From Pseudomonas sp. 10S4 (GTDB lineage Bacteria > Pseudomonadota > Gammaproteobacteria > Pseudomonadales > Pseudomonadaceae): a stretch of DNA of 64,000 bases. Position numbers and translations under genes: made by a program. Below, piece after piece: positions 28,456 to 38,104 of the stretch. The DNA lies in assembly GCF_034344865.1 (NCBI RefSeq), contig NZ_CP133774.1:7130001-7194000 (forward strand). Reading direction: 5' to 3'. The notes under the pieces were generated by a model, which did no database searches, was not told the DNA's origin, and saw nothing but the letters and a program-made list of their open reading frames with translations. Each line of letters begins with the position of its first letter. Positions within the stretch are counted from its first letter, which is position 1.

Positions 28456-28469
28456 CAAACAAACGTTTG
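28456..28469 (+). promoter_or_regulatory. PsrA-type operator
   Basis: CAAAC-AAAC-GTTTG matches the known PsrA consensus (G/C)AAAC-N2-4-GTTT(G/C). PsrA is a TetR-family repressor relieved by long-chain fatty acids and controls beta-oxidation and etf genes in P. aeruginosa. The box ends 2 bases before the -35 element of the ETF-QO promoter. Confidence 0.7.
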
Positions 28470-28471
28470 TA

Positions 28472-28500
28472 TTGGACGCTAGGAGTGGTGTAGATATAAT
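28472..28500 (+). promoter_or_regulatory. Sigma70 promoter of ETF-QO
   Basis: TTGGAC (28472-28477), a 17-base spacer and a perfect TATAAT (28495-28500). The start codon lies 126 bases downstream, giving a long leader. Confidence 0.75.
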
Positions 28501-28625
28501 GCGCCACCTAGAGAGAAAGGTGGTTCATCGATTGTCCACTTCCGGCATTGCGCTGGGGTTCATGGATGCGACACCAAACCTCCATATTAGAAAAAAACTG
28601 TTGAGCCTTGAGTAGGAGATAACCT

Positions 28626-30289
28626 GTGGAACGCGAATACATGGAATTCGACGTGGTCATCGTCGGTGCCGGCCCCGCGGGTCTTTCCGCCGCTTGCCGC
28701 TTGAAGCAGAAAGCCGCCGAAGCCGGTAAGGAAATCAGCGTCTGCGTGGTCGAAAAAGGCTCCGAAGTCGGTGCTCACATCCTGTCCGGTGCGGTGTTCG
28801 AACCCCGCGCCCTGAACGAATTGTTCCCGGACTGGAAAGAACTCGGCGCCCCGCTGAACACGCCGGTCACCCGCGATGACATCTTCGTTCTCAAGAACGC
28901 CGACAGCGCGCAAAAATTCCAGACCTCCTTGTGCCCAAGACCATGCACAACGAAGGCAACTACATTATCTCCCTGGGCAACCTGTGCCGCTGGCTGGCCC
29001 AGCAAGCCGAGAACCTGGGCGTAGAAATCTACCCAGGCTTCGCCGCTCAGGAAGCGCTGTTCGACGAGAACGGCGTAGTCCGCGGGATCATCACCGGTGA
29101 TCTGGGCGTTGACCGCGAAGGCCATCCGAAAGAAGGCCTGTACACCCCAGGCATGGAACTGCGTGGCAAGTACACGCTGTTCGCCGAAGGTTGCCGTGGC
29201 CACATCGGCAAGCAACTGATCAAGCGCTTCAACCTCGACAGCGAAGCCGACGCCCAGCACTACGGCATTGGCCTGAAAGAAATCTGGGAAATCGACCCGG
29301 CCAAGCATCAGCCAGGCCTGGTGGTGCACACCGCCGGTTGGCCGCTGGACATCATGGGCACCGAGAACACCGGGGGCTCGTTCCTCTATCACCTGGAAAA
29401 CAACCAGGTGGTGGTCGGTCTGATCGTCGATCTTTCCTACAGCAACACTTACTTGTCGCCATTCGATGAATTCCAGCGCCTCAAGCATCACCCGGTGCTC
29501 AAGCAGTATCTGGAAGGCGGCAAACGCATCAGCTACGGCGCTCGCGCGATCGCCAAGGGCGGCCTGAACTCGCTGCCGAAAATGGTCTTCAAGGGCGGCG
29601 CGCTGATCGGTTGCGACCTCGGCACCCTGAACTTCGCCAAGATCAAAGGCAGCCACACCGCGATGAAGTCCGGCATGCTCGCCGCTGAATCGGTGGCCGA
29701 GGCGTTGTTCGCTGACAAGGACGGCACCGAAGAGCTGACCACCTACGTCGACGCCTTCAAGAAGAGCTGGCTCTACGATGAACTTTTCGCCAGCCGCAAC
29801 TTCGGCCCGGCGATCCACAAGTTCGGCGCTATCGTTGGTGGCGGTTTCAACTGGCTCGACCAGAACATCTTCGGCGGCAAACTGCCGTTCACCTTGCACG
29901 ACACCAAGCCGGATTACGCTTGCCTGAAGCTCGCGGCGGACTGCAAGAAGATCGACTACCCGAAACCGGACGGCAAGATCAGCTTCGACAAACTCAGCTC
30001 GGTGTTCATCTCCGGTACCAACCACGAAGAAGAGCAACCGTGCCACCTGAAGCTGACCGACCCGAGCATCCCGATCAGCAAAAACCTGCCGCTGTACGAT
30101 GAGCCCGCCCAGCGTTATTGCCCGGCCGGTGTGTACGAAGTGGTGACCAAGGAAGACGGCGAGAAGCGCTTCCAGATCAACGCCCAGAACTGCGTTCACT
30201 GCAAGACCTGCGACATCAAGGACCCTTCGCAGAACATCACCTGGGTGGCACCGGAAGGCTCTGGCGGCCCGACTTACCCGAACATGTAA
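28626..30289 (+). pseudogene. Electron transfer flavoprotein-ubiquinone oxidoreductase (one frameshift near 28914)
   Basis: Passes electrons from reduced ETF to ubiquinone at the inner membrane. GTG start at 28626 after TAGGAG. Residues 9-20 hold the FAD motif [12 protein letters not shown]; the C-terminus has the 4Fe-4S ligands CPAGVYEV and NCVHCKTCDIKDP. The frame breaks in a run of five A (28912-28916); a sixth A restores [20 protein letters not shown]. The corrected length is 554 residues, exactly as usual. Because this is a core respiratory enzyme and the lesion is in a homopolymer, a sequencing error is most likely. Confidence 0.93.
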
Positions 30290-30307
30290 GCCGAACGCTT
30301 GAACATC

Positions 30308-30334
30308 AAGGCTCCCGAAATGGGGGCCTTTTTG
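30308..30334 (+). terminator. Terminator after ETF-QO
   Basis: AAGGCTCCCG and the inverse GGGGGCCTTTTT form an imperfect stem with a short loop, followed by T5, about 20 bases past the stop. Confidence 0.7.
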
Positions 30335-30364
30335 TTGCCCACGATTCAAGCAACAACACAAGCC

Positions 30365-30460
30365 CCCTGTGGGAGCGAGCTTGCTCGCGATAGCAACTTA
30401 TCATTCAACATCAATGCAAGCTGACCCACCGCCATCGCGAGCAAGCTCGCTCCCACAGGG
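30365..30460. repeat. REPIN, GTGGGAGCGAGCTTGCTCGCGAT variant
   Basis: Arms CCCTGTGGGAGCGAGCTTGC and its inverse bracket about 45 bases. It is located between ETF-QO and the AraC gene. Confidence 0.88.
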
Positions 30461-30473
30461 AATCAACGTCAAC

Positions 30474-31364
30474 TCAAGCGGCGCGCTCATCCCCGGGATT
30501 ACGCTCAAAGTAGCGCTTGTACTCGCGACTGAACTGCGACGTACTCTGATACCCCACCCGGTGCGCGACCTGCGCCACGCCCAACCCTTCCGACATCAAC
30601 AACTGCTGCGCCTTGAGCAACCGCAAGCGCTTCAAATACTGCACTGGCGACAACAACGTGCTGCGCTTGAAATGCTCATGAAAGGTCGACGCACTCATGT
30701 TCGCGCAACTGGCCAGGGTCTCGACATTCAACGGCTCGGTGAAATGCCCGTGCAGATGGTTGAGTGAAGCCGCAATCCGCGCGAACTGTCCCTGCTGCTC
30801 CACCAGCGCGCGCAATACATCAGCCTGCGGACCACGCAATGCGACGAACAACAATTCCCGCAAACGCGCCTGGCCCATGATCTGGCATTCCAGCGGATCG
30901 TGCAGACAGCGCAACAACCGCTCCACGCAACCGCGCATGCCATCATCGAGCACCGTCGAGGTCATGGACTCCAGTGTCTGCGCAGGAATGTTACGCCCCG
31001 ACACCAGCCCCATGGCCAACACCAATTCGCCAAGCAGTACCCGGTCGATGGCGATGGAAATCCCCAGCATCGGCCCCTCCGGCGCGGCAAAGGTTTCGCA
31101 CTCGAACGGCACCGGCAGCGCCTGAATCAGATAATGCCCGGCGCCATATTCCAGCGTACGAGCCCCCAAATACGCCAGTTTGCTGCCCTGAACGATGATG
31201 ACCAGGCTCGGCTCATAGATCTGCGGACCACGGGCCACATCGCAACTGGCGCGCAACACCTGCACACCCGGCAACGCCGTCGGGGCGAAACCGTCGCGAT
31301 TGGTCAGAGGTTGGAGCAGTGAAACCAACGTGGCATTGGCATCGAGATGACGGGTCAACAACAT
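30474..31364 (-). CDS. AraC family transcriptional regulator
   Basis: 296 residues. An N-terminal AraC-type sensor domain (GPQIYEPSLVIIVQGSKLAYLG) is followed by two HTH motifs (VETLASCANMSASTFHEHF; VAQVAHRVGYQSTSQFSREY). The architecture matches the YqhC-like group, which controls adjacent aldehyde or alcohol dehydrogenases. It is divergent from the alcohol dehydrogenase gene, a probable target. Confidence 0.9.
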   Translation of the reverse strand: MLLTRHLDANATLVSLLQPLTNRDGFAPTALPGVQVLRASCDVARGPQIYEPSLVIIVQGSKLAYLGARTLEYGAGHYLIQALPVPFECETFAAPEGPMLGISIAIDRVLLGELVLAMGLVSGRNIPAQTLESMTSTVLDDGMRGCVERLLRCLHDPLECQIMGQARLRELLFVALRGPQADVLRALVEQQGQFARIAASLNHLHGHFTEPLNVETLASCANMSASTFHEHFKRSTLLSPVQYLKRLRLLKAQQLLMSEGLGVAQVAHRVGYQSTSQFSREYKRYFERNPGDERAA

Positions 31365-31556
31365 GGGAAGTTCATCACAGAAAAAGTTGCAGAAATCGGG
31401 ATGAAAACATCATCGCAGGTCTGAGGACCAATGCGACCAATCCGAGGCACATGCCGGAGGATTAGGCATGACACCCGGAGGAATCGCCATGGCCGCCCTC
31501 AGGCACCACGCCCAGAATGGCCCACCTCACCTGTCACCGTTTTTGCGAGGTTCCTC

Positions 31557-32609
31557 ATGTACACCGCTATCGGATACGCCGCCCAGTCGGCCACCACTCC
31601 CCTCGCCCCCGTGAAATTTGAACGCCGCAGCCCTCGGGCCAACGACGTGGCGATCGAGATTCTCTACTGCGGCGTCTGCCACTCCGACATCCACCAGGCA
31701 CGCAACGAATGGGGCATTGCCGTTTACCCGCTGATGCCTGGCCACGAGATCGTGGGTAAAGTTACCGCCATCGGTACGAACGTGACCAAGCACAAAATCG
31801 GCGATCTGGTCGGCGTCGGTTGCATGGTCGATTCCTGCCGCAGCTGCGAAGCCTGCCAATCCAACCTCGAGCAATACTGCCTCGAAGGCCCGACCATGAC
31901 CTACGCCACCCCGGACCGGGTCGATGGCAGCAACACCATGGGCGGCTACTCCGACAGCATCGTGGTCAGCGAGCACTTCGTGGTGCGCATTCCGGAAAAA
32001 CTCGACCTGGCCAGTGCCGCGCCGATTCTCTGCGCCGGTATCACCACTTACTCGCCGCTCAAGCACTACGGCGTGAAGGCAGGCGACAAGGTCGGGATTC
32101 TCGGCATGGGCGGCCTCGGCCACATGGGCATCAAGTTCGCCAAGGCCATGGGCGCTGAAGTGACGTTGTTCACCCGCTCGGCGAGCAAGGCTGAAGAAGC
32201 TCGCCGTCAGGGCGCGGACCACGTGATTGTGTCCACCGATGCTGAGCAGATGAAAGCTGCGGCCGGCCATTTCAACTTCCTGCTGGACACCATTCCGGTG
32301 CAGCACGACCTCAATCCCTACCTCGATACACTCCGTTTCGACGGTGTGCACATTCTGGTGGGCTTGATCGAACCGGTCGATCCGCCGGTGCATGCAGCCA
32401 AACTGGTGTTGGGTCGTCGAGTGCTGGCCGGCTCGCTGATCGGTGGCGTCGCAGAAACCCAGGAAGTGCTGGATTTCTGCGCCGAGCACAACATCACCTG
32501 CGACATCGAGATGCTCAACATCCATCAGATCAACGAAGCGTTCACCCGCATGATTGCCGGTGATGTGAAATACCGCTTCGTGATCGACATGGCGACGCTC
32601 AAGGTCTGA
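31557..32609 (+). CDS. Zinc-dependent NAD(P) alcohol dehydrogenase (YahK/AdhA-like)
   Basis: 350 residues from the ATG at 31557; GAGG precedes it, and the longer upstream frame is not conserved-looking. Catalytic zinc ligands are in CGVCHSD and GHEIVG; structural zinc Cys are in CMVDSCRSCEACQSNLEQYC; the cofactor loop is GILGMGGLGHMG. It reduces aldehydes or oxidises alcohols. It ends exactly where the convergent iclR gene ends. The divergent AraC regulator probably controls it. Confidence 0.92.
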   Translation: MYTAIGYAAQSATTPLAPVKFERRSPRANDVAIEILYCGVCHSDIHQARNEWGIAVYPLMPGHEIVGKVTAIGTNVTKHKIGDLVGVGCMVDSCRSCEACQSNLEQYCLEGPTMTYATPDRVDGSNTMGGYSDSIVVSEHFVVRIPEKLDLASAAPILCAGITTYSPLKHYGVKAGDKVGILGMGGLGHMGIKFAKAMGAEVTLFTRSASKAEEARRQGADHVIVSTDAEQMKAAAGHFNFLLDTIPVQHDLNPYLDTLRFDGVHILVGLIEPVDPPVHAAKLVLGRRVLAGSLIGGVAETQEVLDFCAEHNITCDIEMLNIHQINEAFTRMIAGDVKYRFVIDMATLKV

Positions 32610-33413
32610 TCAGACTTTAGCCCCGAGCTCCGCCGAGAGCCGAGCCGTGACCCCTTTGATCAGGGGAATCAGCTCGGCCATTTTTTCCAGCGGCATGTAC
32701 GGCACCGTACTGGCGATGCTGATGCCAGCAACGATGCGCTTACTGGCATCACGGATCGGCGCTGCCACGCAGCGGATCGACGGTTCGTTGTCTTCCAGAT
32801 CGAACGCGTAACCGCCCGCCACATATTCAACCATGCGCTGCTGAAATTGCTCCCAGGACTGCTCCGGGTGCTGCGGCCAGAACTGACTTTTCCCACCCGC
32901 CGGCAGACTGACTTCGTACAGCCGTTTCCAGTCTTCCTGCGTGTCATCGAGCATCAGCGCCTTGCCGATCCCGGTGCGCGCCAACGGCATACGATGGCCA
33001 ACCCGTGAACGCATTTCCGGGCCGTTGCGCCCCGGATTCTTGTGCAGGTACAGCACCTCGTCGCCCTCCCGGATCGCCAAGTGAACGGTGTCGCCGGTCA
33101 ATGCCGACAACTCATCCAGATACGGCCCGGCCAAGGTCACCAATGGCAACTCTTCGCGCGCCTGGAAACCCAGCTCGATCAGCTTCGGCCCCAGCAAATA
33201 ACCGACTTGCGGGACCACACGCAGGTAACGCTCGTCCACCAGGCAACTGGCCAGACGATGGGTGGTGCTACGCGTGGTGCCGATCAGTCGGGCGATTTCC
33301 TTGAGATCGCGGGCGCCACTGGCCACGGCCTGAACCACACCCAAACCACGAAGCAGTGTCTGGGTGCCGGTCGGCGCGGCGTCCTTGGCGATTTTTGGGG
33401 CGTCTTCCTGCAT
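32610..33413 (-). CDS. IclR family transcriptional regulator of the galactonate operon
   Basis: 267 residues. A winged helix at residues 20-80 (LKEIARLIGTTRSTTHRLAS) precedes an IclR effector domain (TGIGKALMLDD, RCVAAPIRDASKRIVAGIS). It lies 60 bases after the dgoT-like transporter on the same strand as dgoKAD, and probably regulates them. E. coli uses a GntR-type DgoR instead. It could recognise the shared 37-base operator upstream of dgoK and the sugar dehydrogenase; this is inference. Confidence 0.9.
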   Translation of the reverse strand: MQEDAPKIAKDAAPTGTQTLLRGLGVVQAVASGARDLKEIARLIGTTRSTTHRLASCLVDERYLRVVPQVGYLLGPKLIELGFQAREELPLVTLAGPYLDELSALTGDTVHLAIREGDEVLYLHKNPGRNGPEMRSRVGHRMPLARTGIGKALMLDDTQEDWKRLYEVSLPAGGKSQFWPQHPEQSWEQFQQRMVEYVAGGYAFDLEDNEPSIRCVAAPIRDASKRIVAGISIASTVPYMPLEKMAELIPLIKGVTARLSAELGAKV

Positions 33414-33473
33414 ATCCAGCCTTTACCGTTGAGCGAGTGAACGGGCGGCATTATGGTCGCCCGACGGCTGCGA

Positions 33474-34784
33474 CTACAACTTGATACGTTCGACCTTGCC
33501 GACCAGCAACACGTAGGAAAGCGCACCAATCAATGCGAGAACCGCGATGTAGGTAATCGCCGGGGCAAACGAATCACCGCTGGCGAGGAAACCGATGACA
33601 ATCGGCGTGGTAATCGCCGACAGGTTGCCAATGAAATTGAACACCCCGCCGGTCAGCCCGAGCAACCGCGCCGGGGCCAGGGTCGAGACCAGCGACCAGG
33701 TGATCGACGCGAGGCCGTTACCAAAGAACGCCAACGCGAGGAAGGCAATCACCAGCGGCGTCGACTCGACGAAGTTGGCGCCGATGATCGAGGTGGAAAT
33801 CAGCAGGCCGCCAATGATCGGCAGCTTGCGGGCGAAACCGACGGTGTAACCACGACGGATCAAGAAGTCCGAAAAGAACCCGGAACACAGCACGCCGACA
33901 AACGCCGCGAGAAACGGCAGCGACGCCAACAAGCCAGACTTGATGAAGTCCATGCCGCGATATTTCACCAGGTAGGTCGGGAACCATGTCAGAAAGAACC
34001 ACAACGTCGAGTTGAGGCAGAACTGGCCGAGGTAAATGCCCCAGAGTTTGCGTTTGCTCAGGACAATCCCGAGGTCGATCCAACTGAATTTGGCTTTGAC
34101 TTTGGCTTGCTCGGCCTGGATATCCACCAGCCCGCCGCCCTCGCGGATCAGGTCGATTTCAGCGTCGTTGGCGCCCTTGAAATCCCGAGGCTCGCGATAT
34201 ACCGCGTACCAGATCACCGCCCAAATAATGCCGACGATACCGGTGCTGACGAACACCATGTGCCAGCCGTATTGGTGTTGCAGCCAGGCCAGTACCGGCG
34301 TGAGAAACGCCAGCCCGACAAACTGCCCGGAGGTGTAGAAACCAATGGCCGTGGCGCGTTCGCGTTCAGGGAACCAGGTGGTAACTACACGGCTGTTGAT
34401 CGGATACGCCGGGGCTTCCAGCGCACCCACCGCCATGCGCAGGACGAACAACGCGATGAAGCTGGCGGCAAAGCCGAGCATCACCGTGGCCAGCGACCAT
34501 AGCAGCAGTGCAACGCTGTAGAGAATTCGTGGCGGCACGCGATCCACCAGCCAGCCGCCGGGAATCTGCATGGCTGCATAAGTCCAGCCGAACGCCGAGA
34601 AAATCAGCCCGACATGGATTGGGTCGATGCCCAGTTCGCTGGTCAGCGCCGGAGCGGCAATCGACAGGTTGCTGCGGTCCAGGTAGTTGATCACCACCGT
34701 GATAAACAGCAGCACCATAATGAAAAAACGCTTGCGACTGGGCGTCACCAACGTCGCCTGCCCGGTGAGGGTTTGCGGTTGCAT
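33474..34784 (-). CDS. dgoT: MFS sugar-acid transporter (D-galactonate type)
   Basis: 436 residues with about twelve membrane helices and the anion:cation symporter signature NYLDRSNLSIAAPALTSELG near residue 33. Members carry galactonate, glucarate or related acids with protons. Position after dgoD and before iclR supports galactonate. A REPIN separates it from dgoD, so it may be expressed less than the enzymes or from its own promoter. Confidence 0.88.
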   Translation of the reverse strand: MQPQTLTGQATLVTPSRKRFFIMVLLFITVVINYLDRSNLSIAAPALTSELGIDPIHVGLIFSAFGWTYAAMQIPGGWLVDRVPPRILYSVALLLWSLATVMLGFAASFIALFVLRMAVGALEAPAYPINSRVVTTWFPERERATAIGFYTSGQFVGLAFLTPVLAWLQHQYGWHMVFVSTGIVGIIWAVIWYAVYREPRDFKGANDAEIDLIREGGGLVDIQAEQAKVKAKFSWIDLGIVLSKRKLWGIYLGQFCLNSTLWFFLTWFPTYLVKYRGMDFIKSGLLASLPFLAAFVGVLCSGFFSDFLIRRGYTVGFARKLPIIGGLLISTSIIGANFVESTPLVIAFLALAFFGNGLASITWSLVSTLAPARLLGLTGGVFNFIGNLSAITTPIVIGFLASGDSFAPAITYIAVLALIGALSYVLLVGKVERIKL

Positions 34785-34840
34785 GGGGTGTGCCTCTTCT
34801 TATGTTTATTGAAGGCGATCTAAAGACTGGCGCTGAAACC

Positions 34841-34931
34841 CTGTGGGAGCGGGCTTGCTCGCGAATGCGGTTTGTCAGTCGAAATCGATGCTGAATGACA
34901 CACCGCATTCGCGAGCAAGCCCGCTCCCACA
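34841..34931. repeat. REPIN, GTGGGAGCGGGCTTGCTCGCGAA family
   Basis: Arms CTGTGGGAGCGGGCTTGCTC and its inverse, spacer about 45 bases, inside the galactonate cluster between dgoD and the transporter gene. Confidence 0.9.
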
Positions 34932-34958
34932 TTGGATTTGTGTTGAGTCAGAGCGAAC

Positions 34959-36107
34959 TCACCACTCCGCAAAACTGCCATCGGCATGGCGCCAGATCGG
35001 GTTGCGCCAGCGGTGGCCGACTGCCGCGCGTTCGATGACGTATTCCTCGTTAATCTCAATCCCCAGGCCTGGGCCATTCGGGATTTTCACGAAGCCTTTG
35101 TCGTAATCGAACACCCGCGGATCCTTGACGTAATCCAGCAGGTCGTTGCTCTCGTTGTAGTGGATGCCCAGGCTCTGTTCCTGGATGAATGCGTTGTAGC
35201 AAACCGCGTCCAGTTGCAGGCACGCCGCGAGCGCGATCGGGCCCAATGGGCAATGCAGCGCCAGCGCCACATCGTAGGCTTCGGCCATGTTGGCGATCTT
35301 GCGGGTTTCGGTGATGCCACCGGCGTGGGACGCATCGGGCTGAATGATGTCGACGTAGCCTTCGCTGAGCACCCGTTTGAAATCCCAACGGGAGAACAAC
35401 CGCTCACCGAGGGCAATCGGGGTGCTGGTCAGCGGCGCCAGTTCCTTCAACGCTTCGTAGTTTTCGCTGAGCACCGGCTCTTCGATGAACATCAATTTGT
35501 ACGGATCAAGTTCCTTCATCAGCACCTTGGCCATGGGTTTGTGGACCCGGCCATGGAAGTCGACGCCGATGCCGACGTTCGGGCCGACCGCGTCACGCAC
35601 GGCGGCGACGTTGGCCAGGGCCAGATCGACTTTCTCGAAGGAGTCGAGGAATTGCAGCTCTTCAGTGCCGTTCATTTTCACCGCAGTGAAACCGCGCTCG
35701 ACCGCTTCTTTCGCTGCACGCGCGGTGTCTGCCGGGCGGTCGCCGCCGATCCACGAATACACGCGGATCTTGTCGCGCACCTGTCCGCCCAGCAAGTCAC
35801 TGACCGAGACGCCCAAGGCTTTGCCCTTGATGTCCCACAACGCCTGGTCAATACCGGCCAGAGCGCTCATGTGGATCGCGCCGCCGCGGTAGAAGCCGCC
35901 GCGGTACAGCACGGTCCAGATATCTTCGATGTTGCGTGGGTCTTTGCCGATCAGGTAGTCGGACAATTCCTCGACGGCAGCCGCAACCGTGTGGGCGCGG
36001 CCCTCGACCACGGGCTCGCCCCAACCGGTCACGCCTTCGTCGGTTTCGATCTTGAGGAAGCACCAGCGTGGCGGGACGATGAAGGTGGTCAGTTTGGTGA
36101 TTTTCAT
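34959..36107 (-). CDS. dgoD: D-galactonate dehydratase
   Basis: 382 residues, an enolase-superfamily enzyme that converts D-galactonate to 2-dehydro-3-deoxygalactonate. Metal ligands and acid/base residues are in [29 protein letters not shown] and [16 protein letters not shown]. The ATG at 36107 follows GAGG. It is 46 bases downstream of dgoA in the same operon. The length equals the E. coli enzyme. Confidence 0.95.
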   Translation of the reverse strand: MKITKLTTFIVPPRWCFLKIETDEGVTGWGEPVVEGRAHTVAAAVEELSDYLIGKDPRNIEDIWTVLYRGGFYRGGAIHMSALAGIDQALWDIKGKALGVSVSDLLGGQVRDKIRVYSWIGGDRPADTARAAKEAVERGFTAVKMNGTEELQFLDSFEKVDLALANVAAVRDAVGPNVGIGVDFHGRVHKPMAKVLMKELDPYKLMFIEEPVLSENYEALKELAPLTSTPIALGERLFSRWDFKRVLSEGYVDIIQPDASHAGGITETRKIANMAEAYDVALALHCPLGPIALAACLQLDAVCYNAFIQEQSLGIHYNESNDLLDYVKDPRVFDYDKGFVKIPNGPGLGIEINEEYVIERAAVGHRWRNPIWRHADGSFAEW

Positions 36108-36153
36108 CTTTTGCCTCTCTTATTAGATGCAGCGCGCTCGGCGCCAAAAAGTC

Positions 36154-36774
36154 TTAACGCAGAGCGTTCCATGCCGCGACGTAGGCCTTGGCATTTACCG
36201 CGACGTCTTCAGGTGTCATGCCCGGTTTGAACAACCCGGAACCGAGACCAAAGCCTTTGACGCCAGCGTCAATAAACACCTGCATGTTGTCCGGCGTAAT
36301 CCCGCCGACCGGCGCCAAAATAGTTCCGGCGGGCAACACGGCGAGCCAGGCTTTCACTACGGCTGGGCCCATCTGCTCGGCCGGGAACATCTTCAGCACA
36401 TCCGCGCCTTCGGCCAATGCAGCAAAGGCTTCAGTCGGCGTCGCTACACCCGGCGACAAGAACAACCCCGCCGCCTTCGCCGCGCGCAACACCTTGGGAT
36501 CGCTGTGGGGCATGACGATCACCTGGCCGCCCGCCGCTTTCACTAGCTCGACCTGTTCCGGCGTCAGCACTGTGCCTGCGCCGATCAGGCAATCGGCGGG
36601 CAAGGTGCTGCGCAGGATGCGGATACTTTCGTACGGCTCGGGGGAATTAAGCGGCACTTCGATGACGCGAAATCCGGCGGAATACAGGACGTTTCCGATG
36701 GCCGCTGCTTCCTGCGGGCGCAGGCCACGCAGAATCGCGATCAGGCCGTTTTGCGCCAGGGCTTGCTTGAGCAT
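36154..36774 (-). CDS. dgoA: 2-dehydro-3-deoxy-6-phosphogalactonate aldolase
   Basis: 206 residues, a class I aldolase of the KDPG/KDPGal family that splits KDPGal into pyruvate and glyceraldehyde-3-phosphate. The Schiff-base Lys is expected in ADVLKMFPAEQMGP near residue 133. Phosphate-binding GGITPDNM lies near 161. The ATG at 36774 follows GGAGG and begins 19 bases after dgoK stops. Confidence 0.94.
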   Translation of the reverse strand: MLKQALAQNGLIAILRGLRPQEAAAIGNVLYSAGFRVIEVPLNSPEPYESIRILRSTLPADCLIGAGTVLTPEQVELVKAAGGQVIVMPHSDPKVLRAAKAAGLFLSPGVATPTEAFAALAEGADVLKMFPAEQMGPAVVKAWLAVLPAGTILAPVGGITPDNMQVFIDAGVKGFGLGSGLFKPGMTPEDVAVNAKAYVAAWNALR

Positions 36775-36793
36775 GTCAGACCTCCAGTCAGGT

Positions 36794-37786
36794 TTAACGG
36801 GATGGGTTGTGTTTGATCAGTCCGGCGGCAACCGCCAGTTGCCACAACCCGTGCTCGGTGGCTTGCTCGGCCAGCGTCACTCGGGCAAAGCCGCAAGCGT
36901 CGAGGGCCCGGCTGTAGCGGGCACAGAGTTGTGAATTACCAATAAGAATGATCGAGGGCAGGTGCACGCTGTTGCGTCGGCGCCGCTGAACATTGGCCAG
37001 GGCCGACAGTTCATGGCCGATCAACAGGCCGGACAGATAGTCCGGCTGGGCCGTGGCGCTGAGTTCGCCGGTCAGCCCGAGGCTGCGGGCGCTGAATAAC
37101 GTCGACAGCGGCCCGATCTCGCCGTCCGCCGACAAGGCCACTTGCACACCACGGTCAAACGCCGGGCCATCGAACGACGCGCCCTGTTGCTGGGTGCGCC
37201 CGAGAATGCTGTGTTCACTGAGCACGGCGAAGACTTCGCCGGTCATGAAGGTGTCGAAATGAACGATGCAGCCATCGGCCACTTCGACCCATTTCGAATG
37301 GCTGCCCGGCAAACCGATCAACAGATCGTTGCCCGCCCCGCTCGGCAGATTCTGCAACACGCCAAGGACCTGGGTTTCTTCGCCGCGCATCACGTTCGGC
37401 AGACGCGAACGCTGAATCACACCCGGCACGATGTGCACATCGACACCGCGAAGACTGCGAACGGTTTGTAGGGAAGTTCCGAGATTGGCAACGTTTGCCG
37501 GCGTGTCGCAGTAGGCTGCTTCGGCCCAGCCCTGATTGCTCCCGACCATGCCGCAGGCAATCACCGGCAAATCGGGTTGGGCATCGAGCCAGTCACCGCA
37601 GGCCTCATCGAACGCCAGTTCAAAACCGTTGGTGCATTCCTGGCCGTTGATGATTCGCGGCGTGCGTGGCAATTGCATGATGCCGGACGACAGCGAACGC
37701 TGTTCCAGCACCTGGCCACCCGCGGCGAGTTTGTAAGCACGTAATGAGGTTGTCCCCCAATCGAGCGCGATCAATTGCGCCAGCAT
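36794..37786 (-). CDS. dgoK: 2-dehydro-3-deoxygalactonokinase
   Basis: 330 residues, an ASKHA-fold sugar kinase that phosphorylates 2-dehydro-3-deoxygalactonate. The phosphate loop IALDWGTTSLRAYKL is at residues 6-20 and ADP-binding GLPGSHSKW at about 155. First gene of the dgoKAD unit. Its ribosome site (AGGTGAAG before ATG) and everything upstream to the operator are duplicated in front of the sugar dehydrogenase at 53 kb. Confidence 0.94.
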   Translation of the reverse strand: MLAQLIALDWGTTSLRAYKLAAGGQVLEQRSLSSGIMQLPRTPRIINGQECTNGFELAFDEACGDWLDAQPDLPVIACGMVGSNQGWAEAAYCDTPANVANLGTSLQTVRSLRGVDVHIVPGVIQRSRLPNVMRGEETQVLGVLQNLPSGAGNDLLIGLPGSHSKWVEVADGCIVHFDTFMTGEVFAVLSEHSILGRTQQQGASFDGPAFDRGVQVALSADGEIGPLSTLFSARSLGLTGELSATAQPDYLSGLLIGHELSALANVQRRRRNSVHLPSIILIGNSQLCARYSRALDACGFARVTLAEQATEHGLWQLAVAAGLIKHNPSR

Positions 37787-37824
37787 CGCTTCACCTGTTT
37801 TGTTTTTGGCAGTGAGTGAGCTGG

Positions 37825-37884
37825 ACTATAAACCCGGACGCGGGAAAATCTCAATATATAAATATCACTCCCATATTATGGGAT
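37825..37884 (-). promoter_or_regulatory. dgoKAD promoter with 37-base palindromic operator
   Basis: Read on the minus strand: -35 TTGAGA (37854-37849), 18-base spacer, -10 TATAGT (37830-37825). The operator occupies 37848-37884, with arms ATCTCAATATAT and ATATTATGGGAT on the plus strand and a 13-base centre, and covers the -35. A repressor bound here would block the promoter. The rest of 37885-38104 shows nothing I can support. Confidence 0.7.
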
Positions 37885-38104
37885 ATCCAATAACAAAAAA
37901 ATACCCGCCGGCGCAGATTTCGGCATTCAATCAGGGATTATGTGCAATGCAGAGCGGCCTCGATGAGATCAAGGCCGGAGAGCTTTCAGAGAGTAGTGCG
38001 ACAAGCGCCAAATGGTTGGGCCGTTAGAGGCGGGCAAACACGTGGCGGGCGATGCAGGTACCGCTTGTATTTGCGCAAGTGAGCCTTGTGGCAGATGCCC
38101 GCGT

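Noticed and set aside
37800..38027. Small plus-strand protein of 75 residues upstream of dgoK
   Set aside because: It spans the dgoK promoter and operator, has no ribosome site, and its GTG/ATG region matches the duplicated regulatory cassette and not a coding pattern.
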